From NCBI GenBank assembly GCA_949316235.1, contig OX438755.1, positions 21,971,151 to 22,035,150 on the forward strand: 64,000 bases of DNA, in the 5' to 3' direction. Position 1 is the first letter of the stretch. Every line of letters starts with the position of its first letter. The position numbers and the translations under genes were made by a program. The stretch is from Oegoconia quadripuncta (taxonomy: Eukaryota > Arthropoda > Insecta > Lepidoptera > Autostichidae). Shown here piece after piece: positions 27,901-40,900 of this stretch. The notes under the pieces were generated by a model, which made no database searches, was not told the DNA's origin, and saw only the letters and a list, made by a program, of their open reading frames with translations.

Positions 27901-30900
27901 TTTCAGCAGTTAGAAAGGCGTTTACTCAAAAACCCAGAATTTCATGAGGAGTACAAGCAGCATGTTATGGAGTATGTATCCAGTGGACAAATGAGCGTGG
28001 TACCTTCAGAAGAGTGTCAATCACCCACCGCATATTATATTCCGCATCACGCGGTGGTGAAACCAGATCGTAAGTTACGTGTGGTTTACGATGCATCAAC
28101 GAAGGATAAATCTGGTGTATCTTTGAATGACACCCTCCTGGTGGGACCAAAGCTTCAAACAGACATTACCAATGTTCTATGGCGTTTCAGACTCCACCCT
28201 ATCGTGTTTACCGCGGACATCCGTCAGATGTACCGGCGTATCATAGTGACAGAAGAGCATCGTGATTATCAACGAATTCTTTTCAGGAAATCACCTGATG
28301 AACCAATTCAAGAATATCGTCTCAATCGTGTTACGTTCGGGGTTTCTTCAGCACCATTCTTGGCCATCCGTACGATGTGTCAGCTAGCACAGGATGAAAT
28401 GGGTACATACCCTATTGCAGCGGACATATTACGTGAAGACCTGTATGTAGATGACGTTGTCACAGGTTGTCCCACCATAGGCCAGGCTCTTGAATGCCGT
28501 CGACAACTTGTGGGCATGATGACTGCAGGTGGTTTTGAGTTGAGGAAGTGGTCTAGCAATCATACAGCAGTGTTGCAGAATTTACCTGAAGATCACAAGG
28601 CGATTCCTGGTGTGACCTTTGATGGTGACTGTCTCTTTGTAAAGGTTCTTGGTTTGTCCTGGAATTCACAGGAGGACATTTTCAATTATCATGTTAATCA
28701 GATCCATCGTGAGTGTACTAAGCGCACCATGTTATCAGAGCTAGCGCGCATCTACGATCCTATCGGTCTTTTGACACCACTAACGTTTATGGCAAAGCAT
28801 CTCATCCAACGTTTGTGGTTACTTGGAACGTCATGGGATCAGCCAGTCCCTGACGAAATTAATCAGTTATGGTTAAAATACACACAACAGCTACCCCACT
28901 TGTCTCAACTCAAAATACCAAGGCGCATTACAAGAGATGACGCTATTACTTACCAACTCCATGGTTTCTCGGATGCAAGTGAAGCAGGTTACGCTGCGGT
29001 GATATATCTTCGTTCTACCTGCGAACAAAATAAACATCATGTGGCCCTGGTAGGTGCAAGATCACGGGTAGCACCTACCAAGCGTAGGACGTTGCCGAGG
29101 CTCGAACTCTGCGGGGCATCGTTGCTCGCGGACCTCCTGCAACATATCATAAAGCTGTATTCAAGTATAATCAAAATCAACAAGGTGTGTGCATGGTCTG
29201 ACTCCACCATTGTGTTGGCGTGGATCAGATCCAATTCGACAGATTACAAAACATTTGTGGGTAATCGTATATCAAATATTCAGTGCAAAATACCAGAAGC
29301 AACATGGAGGCACGTACCCGGAAAGAGCAATCCCGCTGATCCTGCTAGTCGTGGACTGACTCCAGATGAACTTTTAAATCATGACTTATGGTGGACAGGC
29401 CCAGTATGGCTGTCACGTGATCATCATTATTGGCCTTGTGAGCCTGAACCAACAAACGCTTATCAAGCCGAAGCGTCGTGTGAACGGCGCGCATGTCTGT
29501 TGACCAGTATCGTTCCAGCAGACGAACATACATTTGATCGTCTCATCAACAAATACTCATCTTTGAGAAAGGTTCAGCGTATAATATCATATTGTAGACG
29601 TTTCATCGATGCTCTGCGTAAAAATAAACACTCAGGTAATTTTTCAGAAGGTGAACTACATGATTCACTCATGTTACTTGTTAAACATGTGCAGTATACA
29701 ACTTTCAGTGATGAGTTAGGACGCTTACGATCGGGACGAAGCTTACCCAAATCATTCAAAGGGCTTAGCCCATTTTTAGATTGTGACGGTGTCATTCGTG
29801 TGGGGGGTAGGCTCTCTCGTGCAGACCTCAATTTCGAAACCAAACATCCAGCGCTACTACCTCGCAAACATTGTTTAACTCAGCGTATCATTCAATGCGT
29901 GCATAATGAGAACCTGCATCCTGGTCTCCAGACCATGCAGTACCTTCTTCTCCAAAATTTTTGGATTTTGTCTCCGCGACGAGCCATTCGTCAGATCATT
30001 GCAAATTGTTATCGTTGCTTTCGAATGAATCCAACTCACTTTCAACCACAAATGGCGGATTTACCTCGTTCTCGTATCACTCAAGTCAAGGCTTTCCAAA
30101 CAGTTGGATGCGATTATGCTGGTCCATTTAACATCACATTTCAACGTTATCGCGGGGCACGTACCACAAAAGCATATCTATGTTTATTCGTTTGTTTTGC
30201 TACAAAAGCACTCCACTTGGAATTATCTTCAGATTTATCAACAGACGCGTTTTTAGCTGCCCTTCGTCGGTTCATCGGACGACGCGGCAGATGTAATACC
30301 ATTCACAGTGACTGTGGCACCAATTTCAAAGGAGCACAAACTCAACTAGCAGACCTTATGCGTTCTGCCTGTGAAGCTGAACGCCTAGATTTCCGGTTCA
30401 ACCCACCAGGTGCACCCCACTTTGGTGGCCTCTGGGAGGCGGGTGTAAAATCCGTAAAAACTCACTTATATCGCGTCATTGGCGCACAAACATTGACGTA
30501 TGAGGAACTGAACACACTCTTTGTACAAATAGAGTCAGTACTGAATTCACGACCATTGTGTCCCGTTAGTTCAGATCCTAATGATCTATCAGTGCTTACT
30601 CCTGGCCATTTTTTAACCATGGCTCCGTTAACTACAGTGCCTACACCAGACTACACTAATATTAACATGAACAGACTTACACGTTGGCAACTTATTCAGC
30701 GCATGCATCAACATTTTTGGTCAAGATGGCACAATGAATATTTAACAACCTTATCACAACGTTTGAAGTGGACCAAATCATTAAGTGATGTCAAAATTAA
30801 TCAGCTTGTTGTAATCAAAGAAGAGACCACCCATCCATTACATTGGCGGTTGGGTCGAATTATCAACTTGTTTCCAGGACGAGACGGTGTACCTCGCTCC

Positions 30901-33900
30901 GCTACTGTTAGGACTGCACGAGGCGTCCTAGACAGACCACTCGTGAAGTTATGTCCAGTACCTCCTGGATATGACTAAATTCTTCAATCAAAATTTTGTT
31001 TATAAATTTAGAATAGGGTTTTTGTTTCTCATCTTTTAAATAGTATAAATTCATAACAATAACTGTGTACATTATAGCAAATTAATGTTGTAATTGTTGT
31101 AATGTTTCATTGGTTGGAGTGAACAAATCAAGGTTACGAGTCTTCTGGCTCATGTTTCGCCAGCGGGGGGGAAGATTAATGTTAAGTAAAGTCATCAATA
31201 AGGCAAATTTCAATTTCCCGCTTTTGTTGTCATTCCATCCTTCCGTCCTACTGTGTATCCTGTTTTCATTCCCCTCCCCCTCTCCACCACCGCTCTCCGG
31301 CAAGACGACTAGCGAACGTGTGTGTGCTCCGTTTTTATCACTCAAATATTAAGTTGTGCAGCAATAAGTTTATTAAAACACCATAAAAACCTTGTGCTAA
31401 TACTATATGTGAACTGTGTGCGATAGGGCGCCCTACAATATTCGTTTCAAGTTCAACCAACAATTGGAAGCTGGTGGATAACCGCCGGCCGGCCTGCAAC
31501 AACTCAAGTAAGCCGTTCCATTTTCCATACCTCTCCTCAAAGCAACCCCTAATTATGATATACAGTCCACTACCTTATTAATTCATTAACATCGAGGTAT
31601 CGGTACTAATTCAGTTAACTCAACTCAATAATTATTTATCTTCGCATGCTTTACTCACAAAATAATTCTCTCTATCAAACGTTCCATTATCATACTCATA
31701 AATTTTATATATCCATTCAAAGACTGCGCATCGGTATACATACATATATGCTTTAGATATATTCAACTTTTCACTTGAGTATACTCATATTTCAATAAAT
31801 TAATAATACTTAGACATCTATGTGTCTAGTATGGGTTGTGCGCACACCCTATATTAATTTGAGGCCATCAGTTTTAAGACACATAAGTCTCCAACAGCTC
31901 TCACAGAGAACCGTAGTTTACACCATGATCGAGCGAAGGATGTGGCTCTCAATGTACCTTTATATTGTATACCGTGCTTGCGCTCACGCATCATAATATC
32001 TATAACTTACATGCCAATACAAACGTCTTACAACACATTCAAAATGAATCCTTTGGTCCATAAGAGTTTTTCTCCACAACTGGGTGATCAATTCAGTGTT
32101 TGTCTAAACCTTATTTACCAAATTATTCCCAACGTTTTTAAATAAATTCTGCATTCCTAATCCTGCTTTAATTTAAGCGTTCAAAACCTATTAATATCTC
32201 AATATTGCTAGAGAAATATACCTAATGCATTCAAAAGGGTGCAAAAGATTTTTAATATATTTCGCTAACTGTCTAACCAAACGTTAAAAAAAAATTGTTT
32301 GAGAAAAGTACCTAATGCACTCAATAGGGTGTAAAAGATTTTTAATACTGTTCTCAAAACACGCTGACCAAATCCAAATATCCATTTCTCTATATTCGCA
32401 TTAATAAACTTCAATTGCTATATATTTCACAGACACCATTGCGGTTGACCATGATCAATAATATAACTAACTCAGGGCTGTGCTTCTATGCACCCCTACA
32501 AACTTCTATCATCTCATTAGGTCACACTCCTTAGTGTACCTTTAATCTTTCATAAGTTGAGATACCATTTAAGAAAAAAAAAATTCTACAATCTGTTCTC
32601 ACGGAGGACACGGTAGTTCGCACTATGATCGAATCAAAAAGGACTGGATTCTCATTAAACTTATCAACAATCTCACCTTAATCTTACACGCTCAACTTTC
32701 TTATCATGTACCGTTAACTCGATATACGTCTATCATATTTTATTTATTAATCTTATTCGCATTTGCGAGTTCTAATTGTTATTTAAGATTCATAAGTAAT
32801 GCAGAAGCAATCTATTAATAACTATCGGCGAACATGATGACTGGGCATAGGTCAGCTGTGTGGCTGCTGGCCGAGTACATTGGCCTGCATGTACTAGTCA
32901 CGTTGCAGCGAAAAATGCTGACATAATAGATGATTTACATTCTACGCGACTGAGTTATTTTTAGATTACTCGACTGCTAAAAGGAAGTATTATTTTATTC
33001 TATCTCAGAAAATTATTTTTGATAGAGTACTTAGTCCCGTTGATAGGTATTTAGGTAGTATGACTGGATGTACTCCCAGAGAGTAGCCCTGGACAAGTAC
33101 TTAGGGTACGCATTATCAGGGAGTTGCCCTGACCCAATGCATGGTTTAAGGAGGGTTTTGGTGTTGGTAGGAATGGGTAGGTAGTTTTTCTTCAAGCAGG
33201 AATATACTGTCAGGAGGCACGGCCGACCTTCCTGTCCAGTAGGAGTTCATTAGGACAAGTACCTATGTAATGATTTTAATTAATTTACCTTAAGATTGTA
33301 ATTTTATAATTTTAAAAAGATAACGCGTGACCTAATTACGTTAATACGTATAGTTAGGTACGCCGGCTGCTCGTACGTAACCTGAGCATGCCTGTAAAAT
33401 GACCGCGCGTGGGTACGCGATGTATAAAATTAATGATTCAATAAATGACACTAAAAGGAAATGCATAAATTATTAAGTTCATTTGAGGAAACAATTGGTA
33501 CTTACATTCTTTAACTCGGTAAAAAAAAAATTGCCGTAACCTTAAAATAGGCGCTATATCGCACGCGGTAGGTAGTTGTGACGTCGATGGTCGTGCGATG
33601 TAATTGGAGCGGCGTTTCCGGGCGGCGCTGCGGGCGGCAGCGGCTGCCAGCATGGCGAACACGTGCTGTGTGCTGGGTGAGGTCTCTCTTCAAATGGGCC
33701 GGGATAACCCTGGACACCTGGTTTCCTGGGGGCCGGGATAACCCTGGACACCGGACTCCAACTGCTTAGCCGGAACGCTCCATGATGTTCTTCGCTCTTG
33801 TCCGCGGCTTGTCCGTGCGCGGAACCCTAACGCTGAATTTTGCAGCTTTTTCCTCGTCCTCGACTCGTTCCTGTGGCTGGTGGCTGAAGATTTAAATTGC

Positions 33901-34877
33901 CGTAGTCTTCCATCTGGAATAATTTTCTTCTTTCTGATTTCATTCTTCTATAATATATTATCTTCTTGCTTAAGTGATTTTATTTTTTTTCTTCTTATGC
34001 AGGTTGCTGGCAATGGTCGTTTCTTTCCTTCTTCCAGGTAGGAACGTAGCAGGGTCGCCATGTAATGTGTTGATATGGTGGTTGGTCGAGGACGGAGGGT
34101 TCCGTAAATAAGACTCGTAGTCGATTGTGATGTTGCACGAACAAAGGCCCTTTAATTATGAACAAGCCTATATATAATATTGGTATCGGCGCTGACTAAG
34201 CGATATGCGTTTATGTTGCAGTAAACCATGACGCTACGGTGAAACTCCGAAATAAGACAAGGTTATCAATACACTACATTAGGTTAACTTTGGCTAGAAT
34301 TTTCTTTACTAAATACTCCGAGTACAAGTATTTCGAGTTTCGGTGTGCAAGAGAGGCGGCATTTCGACGAAGCTAGGGACATACAAATATAGACGGACGA
34401 CTGAGCTCCCGAGTTTCCACGGGAGGCCGCCAAATTCTTTCGCGAGACACGGTCACATCCCGGAAGAATTACAATAAATTCTCTAACCGAGCTCCTACAA
34501 ATGTCGCGCGAATAGGCCGACGAGGGAGGGAGCAATAGGGGAGGTCGTTACCGAGCGGCGGGAGCCAGCGCACGGCCGTGGGCTGCGGCGTCAGGTTGGT
34601 GACGCGCACGCGGTAGCACGCGCGTCGGCCCGCCCACAGCGCGCGCGCCGGCCGCACCACCGCGCCAGCGCCAGCGTCCAGCGCACACCCCGCCGCACCT
34701 GCGGCACATGGCGGGGGTCAGGGGGGGCCTGCTGCAGGGGGGGGGGCAGGGGGGGCAGGGGGGCCACACTCACAGTCGGGGTCGGGCCGCAGCGCGCCGT
34801 GGCAGGGCAGCGCGCGCAGGGCGAGGCGCGGCGCCAGCACGCGGTAGGCGAGCAGCGCGGCGCGCGCCACGCCCGCA

Positions 34878-34925
<48 letters not shown>

Positions 34926-37900
34926 TCCGTGCGCCGCACGCTCACCAGCGTCGCCACGCACCCGTCGCGCTGCGCACGGACAGCACATACAGGGGGTGGC
35001 AGGCGCACACGTGGGGGGGCGGGGGAGGCGGGGAGGGGGAGGGGGAGGGACCGACCTCGGGCGCGATGACGTCGTAGAGCAGGCGCTGGGAGCAGCCGCG
35101 GGGCAGCGCGCCGCGCTCGGGGCGCAGCGGGGCGCAGCTGCAGGCGCCCGGCCCGCCCGGCCCGCCCGGCCCGCCCGGCCCGCCCGGCCCGCCCGGCCCG
35201 CCCCACCAGCGCCACGCCGAGCCCCGCCAGCATATCTGCAACCGGCACCCGCGCTGCAGCCTCGCCGCCTCGCCTCGGGACGGCCGCGCTCCGAGCGACT
35301 CGACGGTCGGTTCGGTAAATGTTGAACCTCCGGGGAGCGCATCCAAATGTTAACTACGAAACGTTCGGAATCTTCGAATCGCCCATCGGCTAGGTCCGTC
35401 CATCGGCTCACCGCACTCGGCCTGGCTCCTGCCTCCTGCCGAGGAAGGTCGCCGCGGGATTTTATTTATTTACGTTAAGGAAAACCAACGGCCATGTTAA
35501 ATCATAAATAACAATAGAAAATTATACTTGACGGCTAATAACAGGTTCTCACATTTAGAAATATTGTATACAATATAATAGTGGTCTAAATAAAGCGCTC
35601 GGCAGGATCGAACGCTACACATACTCAATCAATCAATCAAAATATTTTATTTCATAGGATAAAATTATCACTTGAAAACGTCACTATAAATATTAATATT
35701 ACATTATAGTTTAAATTTACTGCTCATTCATAAAGCTGACTTCCCAGAGAAGAACGAGCAAGAAACTCTAGAGTTGCTCTTTTAAACAGATTATAGGTTG
35801 CGATTTGATAATTATATGAATAATAAGACAGCTATGTCCATGCTTGCTTATCATTCAAATAGTCAGTGATTTTATAATAGCCTTTTGCTAATCATTTCTG
35901 TTTTATGATTACTTTAAATTTATTTAAAGGCAAATTTTGAATGTCTACTGGAACCTTATTATAAAAGCGTATACATTGCCCTTTGAAGGATTTACTAACT
36001 TTGTGAAATCGGCTAACATAAACAGATAACTGGTTCTTATTCCTTGTATTAACATTGTGCCCATCACTATTTTTAGCGAATAAGGTTATATTTTTTTTTG
36101 CATATAACAAATTCTCATAAATGTATTGAGATGCCATTGTTAAGACATTAATTTCCTTAAACTTATCTCTAAGAGACTCTCTAGGTCCTAATTTATAAAT
36201 GGCACGAATAGCACGCTTCTGCAGAATCATATGTATGTCAGCAGCGTTTCCCCACAACAATATGCCATATGACATCAAGCTGTGGAAATAGCTAAAGTAA
36301 ACCAGTCTTGCGGTATGAACGTCTGTTAAACTTCTGATTTTTTTGACTGCATACGCAGCAGTAGCAAGCTTTTTCGCTAGTTTCTCAATATTAGCTTAGC
36401 ATCCAATGTCAGTCCTAAAAAGACAGTAGTGTCTACAAGGTCCAATTTTTCACCTCGTACAAATACACTACGTAAATACTCGTACACTACGTAGCTTACA
36501 TATGTGATATCCATACTTACATGTAAACATTTATAAAATATGTTACTTAGATACATAGAACATTAAAAATAAAAAGCAAAATAGACGATTAAAAGAAACT
36601 ATTGCTAAGGATACGTCTTGTTGTGTGGAAGAGATCGACATTGAAGTGATCATTAAGTTATTATGTCTCAGAGGCTTATTAGGGGCATTAATATAGATAT
36701 GTGATAGAAGTTCGGGGCAATCTATCAAACCTTGTGTAATTTTTTACAGAAAGGCGAGATCTGCAATTTGGCATCGTTCTGTCAATGGAAGTAGGTGGTG
36801 TTTTTTACATAAATTGACATAGTTATCCGAACTGTAGGTACCTATCTTTAGTTCGAAAACATAGGCATTTAAGGAACCTCCTTTGGATGCCTTCAATAAC
36901 TAAATAAATAATAATAATAATAAATGTCCTTAGACATACACACAGCGCCATCTAATTCCACAGTAAGCAACTATAGGCTTGTGTTGTGGATACCCAGATG
37001 GTTGATACACTACATAAATACATTTTTTTTTTGCAAATAAATACTTAATATAAATGAAAACATCCATAACTCGGGTACACATGTCCGTATTCATCACACA
37101 AACATATACTCCTAGCGGGATTCGAACCCGCAACCTTTTGGTATAATGGTCAGAGTTGCTAACCACTACACCAAACAAGTCGTCAGTCGTTCAATACTAT
37201 TGATATATTTTAATATAGTGAGCAACCCTGCCGATACAGAGGGGAATCCCACATAACCGTCTCGTCGTCCCCCAGGCGAGCGGTATGCGGAACGCATTTC
37301 CCCGTATAGAAAAAGAAAGTTCCGCCCATCGGCTCATCGCACCCCGACTGGCTCCGTCCGGGACGCGTAAATGACCACCACGGCAGAGCCAAACGGAATA
37401 CGGTACCTCGGCTCCCTCGTACACACGAGCCGGCTTCCTCACTGTTCCCGCGCAGTAAGGCGGCGCACTCACGTGCTGGTGCGTGTCGTTGTGCAGCAGC
37501 AGGGGCGCGGCCAGCTGCGCGCCGCCCGCCACCACGCCCAGCCAGCGCCGCGCCGGCCGCAGCGCCGGCTGCCGCGCGCCGCTCCACCGCTCCACGCGCA
37601 CACTGGCGCCCCACTCCCGCTCGCCTCCCTCCCTCCCCGCCCCCTCCCCCTCCCCCGCCCCCTCCCCCGCCCCCGCCGCACCCGCACCCGCAGCGCTCTC
37701 CGCGCCCAGCCGCGCCTCCAGCCTGCGCACGAACACCGATCTCGCTGACTCCATCGCGGGCCGGAACGCCGCAAAAATCGACCACTCCTTGACACCCAAA
37801 AATGCTAGGCGATTCGTTACGATCGAGATTCACTCCGACCACCACATATCTGTAATATTCTTAGCGAAGCACACGAGATTTTGTTTTCTTGGTCATCATT

Positions 37901-40900
37901 ATATCAGCCGAAAGACATCAACCGCTGGACAGAGACCTCCCCCGAAATCTCCACAACGATCGAGTGCGCGGTGACTCACGTGATGACGTAGGTGTCGAGG
38001 TAGTGGTTGGGCAGCGGCGGCAGCGCCAGCGCTAGCGTGGCCGGCACCGAGTGCGCGGCGGCGAGGCGCAGCGTGGCCGGCGAGGGCTCGGCCCGCGCCC
38101 GCGCCCGCCCCCGCCCCACCCCCTCCCCCTCCCCCTCCCCCTGCCCCTCGCCCGGCGCGCAGCTCCACACGCAGACGGCGGCGCCGCCGGCCCGCAGCTG
38201 CGTGGCGCGCACCGCCAGCTGCACGCTCTCCACCCTGCGCACACACACACACACACGCATACAGGTCAGCCCCGCTGCGGCGGACGGGCGGCAGGCGGCG
38301 GACGACGCAGTACCTCCTGGAGTGCGGCAGCAGCACGTAGGGCGGGTCCAGCACGAACTGCACGGGCGCCACCTCCCACCACACCTCCAGCTGCGCGTAC
38401 ACCACGTCGCACACCTCGCGCGACCAACTCTGACGACGCGACGGAAACACTTGTATCGACATAAACGAAAACTAGGTGTAGCTATGTCACAGAGGGTGGT
38501 TGGTCTGTGAGCTATGCTGTATAGAGTGCTCGAGCTGCTGTATAGAGATATGGATGAGCGATCATAAATTGCCTTCAAATTCGATTAGTTCTGGTTTGCT
38601 GCAATATTTATACGCCGCAAATCACAGAGTTGCTTCAATTATAATTAAATGATCCAGTGTAGATTTTAAAAGGAAAGAAATAAAACGTACGCAGAATAGC
38701 GGAAACTACGATCGCACCTTGACGCCCGGGATGGGCTCCGACTGAAGAGTTTGCGTGCTGAGAATCATCGGCTCGAAGTCGGGAGGGAAACTTTCCTTAG
38801 GGATGTCCTTCAGTATTAACCTGCTCGACAGACGTTTCATATATTATCATCACGAGTTCACTCATCTATCCCAGTAGTTTTGTGTTTATGTAATGAAATG
38901 AAATAAACTTCAACGAGCAAATACGTCACCGTGATTCAGCTCCAATTCGTTCAAACATATCAACATCTCAATATTTTGAGTAGGTATTGCATAAGTTGGA
39001 GAAAAGTTATAAAGTCTCTAGTCAAGCAACAAAGTGCCTCTTGGAAACGTGTAAGAGACGAGACTCATCCCGATTGGAGGTTAGGTGAACAACGTATTTA
39101 TTAGTTAAACTATGAGGCGTGGTGCGTGAGGCATGAGGCGTGAGATATGAAACGTGAGATGTGAGGCATGAGTGCGTGAGGCGAGAGACGAGAGGCGCGA
39201 GGCGTGAGGCGTGAGGCGTGAGGCGTGAGGCGTGAGGCGTGAGGCGGTTACATGAGCACGGCGCGGCGCGTGCCGAGGCGGCGGCCGACGCGCGGCGTGA
39301 GGCGTGAGGCGTGAGGCGTGAGGCGTGAGGCGTGAGGCGTGAGGCGTGAGGCGTGAGGCGTGAGGCGTGAGGCGTGAGGCGGTTACATGAGCACGGCGCG
39401 GCGCGTGCCGAGGCGGCGGCCGACGCGCGGCGTGAGGCGTGAGGCGTGAGGCGTGAGGCGTGAGGCGTGAGGCGTGAGGCGGTTACATGAGCACGGCGCG
39501 GCGCGTGCCGAGGCGGCGGCCGACGCGCGGCGTGAGGCGTGAGGCGTGAGGCGTGAGGCGTGAGGCGTGAGGCGTGAGGCGTGAGGCGTGAGGCGTGAGG
39601 CGTGAGGCGTGAGGCGGTTACATGAGCACGGCGCGGCGCGTGCCGAGGCGGCGGCCGACGCGCGGCGTGAGGCGTGAGGCGTGAGGCGTGAGGCGTGAGG
39701 CGTGAGGCGTGAGGCGGTTACATGAGCACGGCGCGGCGCGTGCCGAGGCGGCGGCCGACGCGCGGCGTGAGGCGTGAGGCGTGAGGCGTGAGGCGTGAGG
39801 CGTGAGGCGTGAGGCGGTTACATGAGCACGGCGCGGCGCGTGCCGAGGCGGCGGCCGACGCGCGGCGCGCTCACGCGGACGCAGACGGCGCCGCGGGGCG
39901 CGGCCGTGCCTCGAGCCGCCTCCACCCGCACCAGCCGCGTGGCGCTCGGCTCCCTCTCCTCGTCGTCCCTCCCCGTATCCTCCGACTGCTCCTCCTCCGC
40001 CTCCCCCTACGACGGCACGGCGTACAGAAAACACGATAAAATATTAAAATTCGTCCTAAGTCTATCGATCAGTATAAAATGGAGCGAGCTTAAATTTTGC
40101 ATTTTCACTTTGAAAATAAATTAATGTTTCCTTTTACATCTTTAATATTTTAGGTCTCCTGCATAGACTCACATATCACTTCGTACGGGTCGTCGTATCA
40201 ATCGAAACGGCAAGACCTCCGTTCCAGCCCCAGTGAAAAAAATTAAAAATGGCGCTTTTCTACCTTCCAACCCGACCGCGATAGAGATTAGGGCACGCGA
40301 CCATGTATCTACTGGTGAGATTAGCTTGGTCCATCATATCGTATGCCGATGCACGGCGACATTCGTAGCCGGCCAACAGTATTCTTTTTTGTATACGTGA
40401 GGCTTGAGGACATACCCACCAAAAAATGTTCACCACTGCCCGCGACACCTGGACCCTTCGAGTGACAGCGCCGAGGAGAGGAGGAGAGCGTCGGGGCCCA
40501 CCTGCACTATCCAGCGGCGCCGCGCCCGCTGCGCGCCCACGCAGAGCCGCTCCGGCTCGTCCCCGGCGCCGGCCGCCAGCTCCTCGCGCCAGCACGAGCA
40601 CGCGCCCCACGCGCGAGTGCTCCAGTAGTACGCGTACGGCACCGGGCTGCAACACCGCACTCTCTACACCCCATCCCCCACCCCCCACACCCCACACCCC
40701 ACACCCCACATCCCACACCCCACACCCCACACCCCACCCCCGACCTCGCGCCGTACCTAGGGCGTGCCTGGGCCGATGGTTGTATACCTCTCCGACTACT
40801 CAGTGTCATCTACAGTGGAGCAGTTTAACCCGATTTGCTAAGTGTGAGTGTGTCGTACCCCTCTCTGTAGACAAATGTGACGGATCACCAGTCTCTCTCC

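Larger units (their letters stand above)
24114..31591 (+). mobile_element. BEL/Pao LTR retrotransposon, full length
   Basis: 412-bp LTRs at 24114-24525 and 31180-31591, apparently identical by eye, flanked by TCGAG duplications at 24109-24113 and 31592-31596. A primer-site candidate starting TGG lies at 24530 and a purine tract at 31164-31178. One uninterrupted ORF fills the interior. It looks recent and potentially active, and is inserted in another LTR element. Confidence 0.97.
23301..34278 (-). mobile_element. LTR retrotransposon, probably non-autonomous, split by the BEL/Pao insertion
   Basis: 218-bp LTRs at 23301-23518 and 34061-34278, identical by eye and flanked by TTAG at 23297-23300 and 34279-34282. 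On the minus strand a primer site TGGCGACCCTGCTACG (34045-34060) directly follows the 5' LTR and a purine tract (GGGGGAG) lies at 23519-23532, which sets the orientation. Without the nested element the interior is about 3 kb and AT-rich, with no recognisable protein. The four-base duplication suggests a Ty3-like integrase supplied in trans. Confidence 0.85.

Noticed and set aside
24114..31591. Endogenous retrovirus
   Set aside because: No envelope ORF; the domain set and motifs are those of a BEL/Pao retrotransposon.
33438..33769. Short overlapping ORFs in a GC-rich island
   Set aside because: Inside the outer LTR element; overlapping frames and a 36-bp direct repeat, no recognisable protein.
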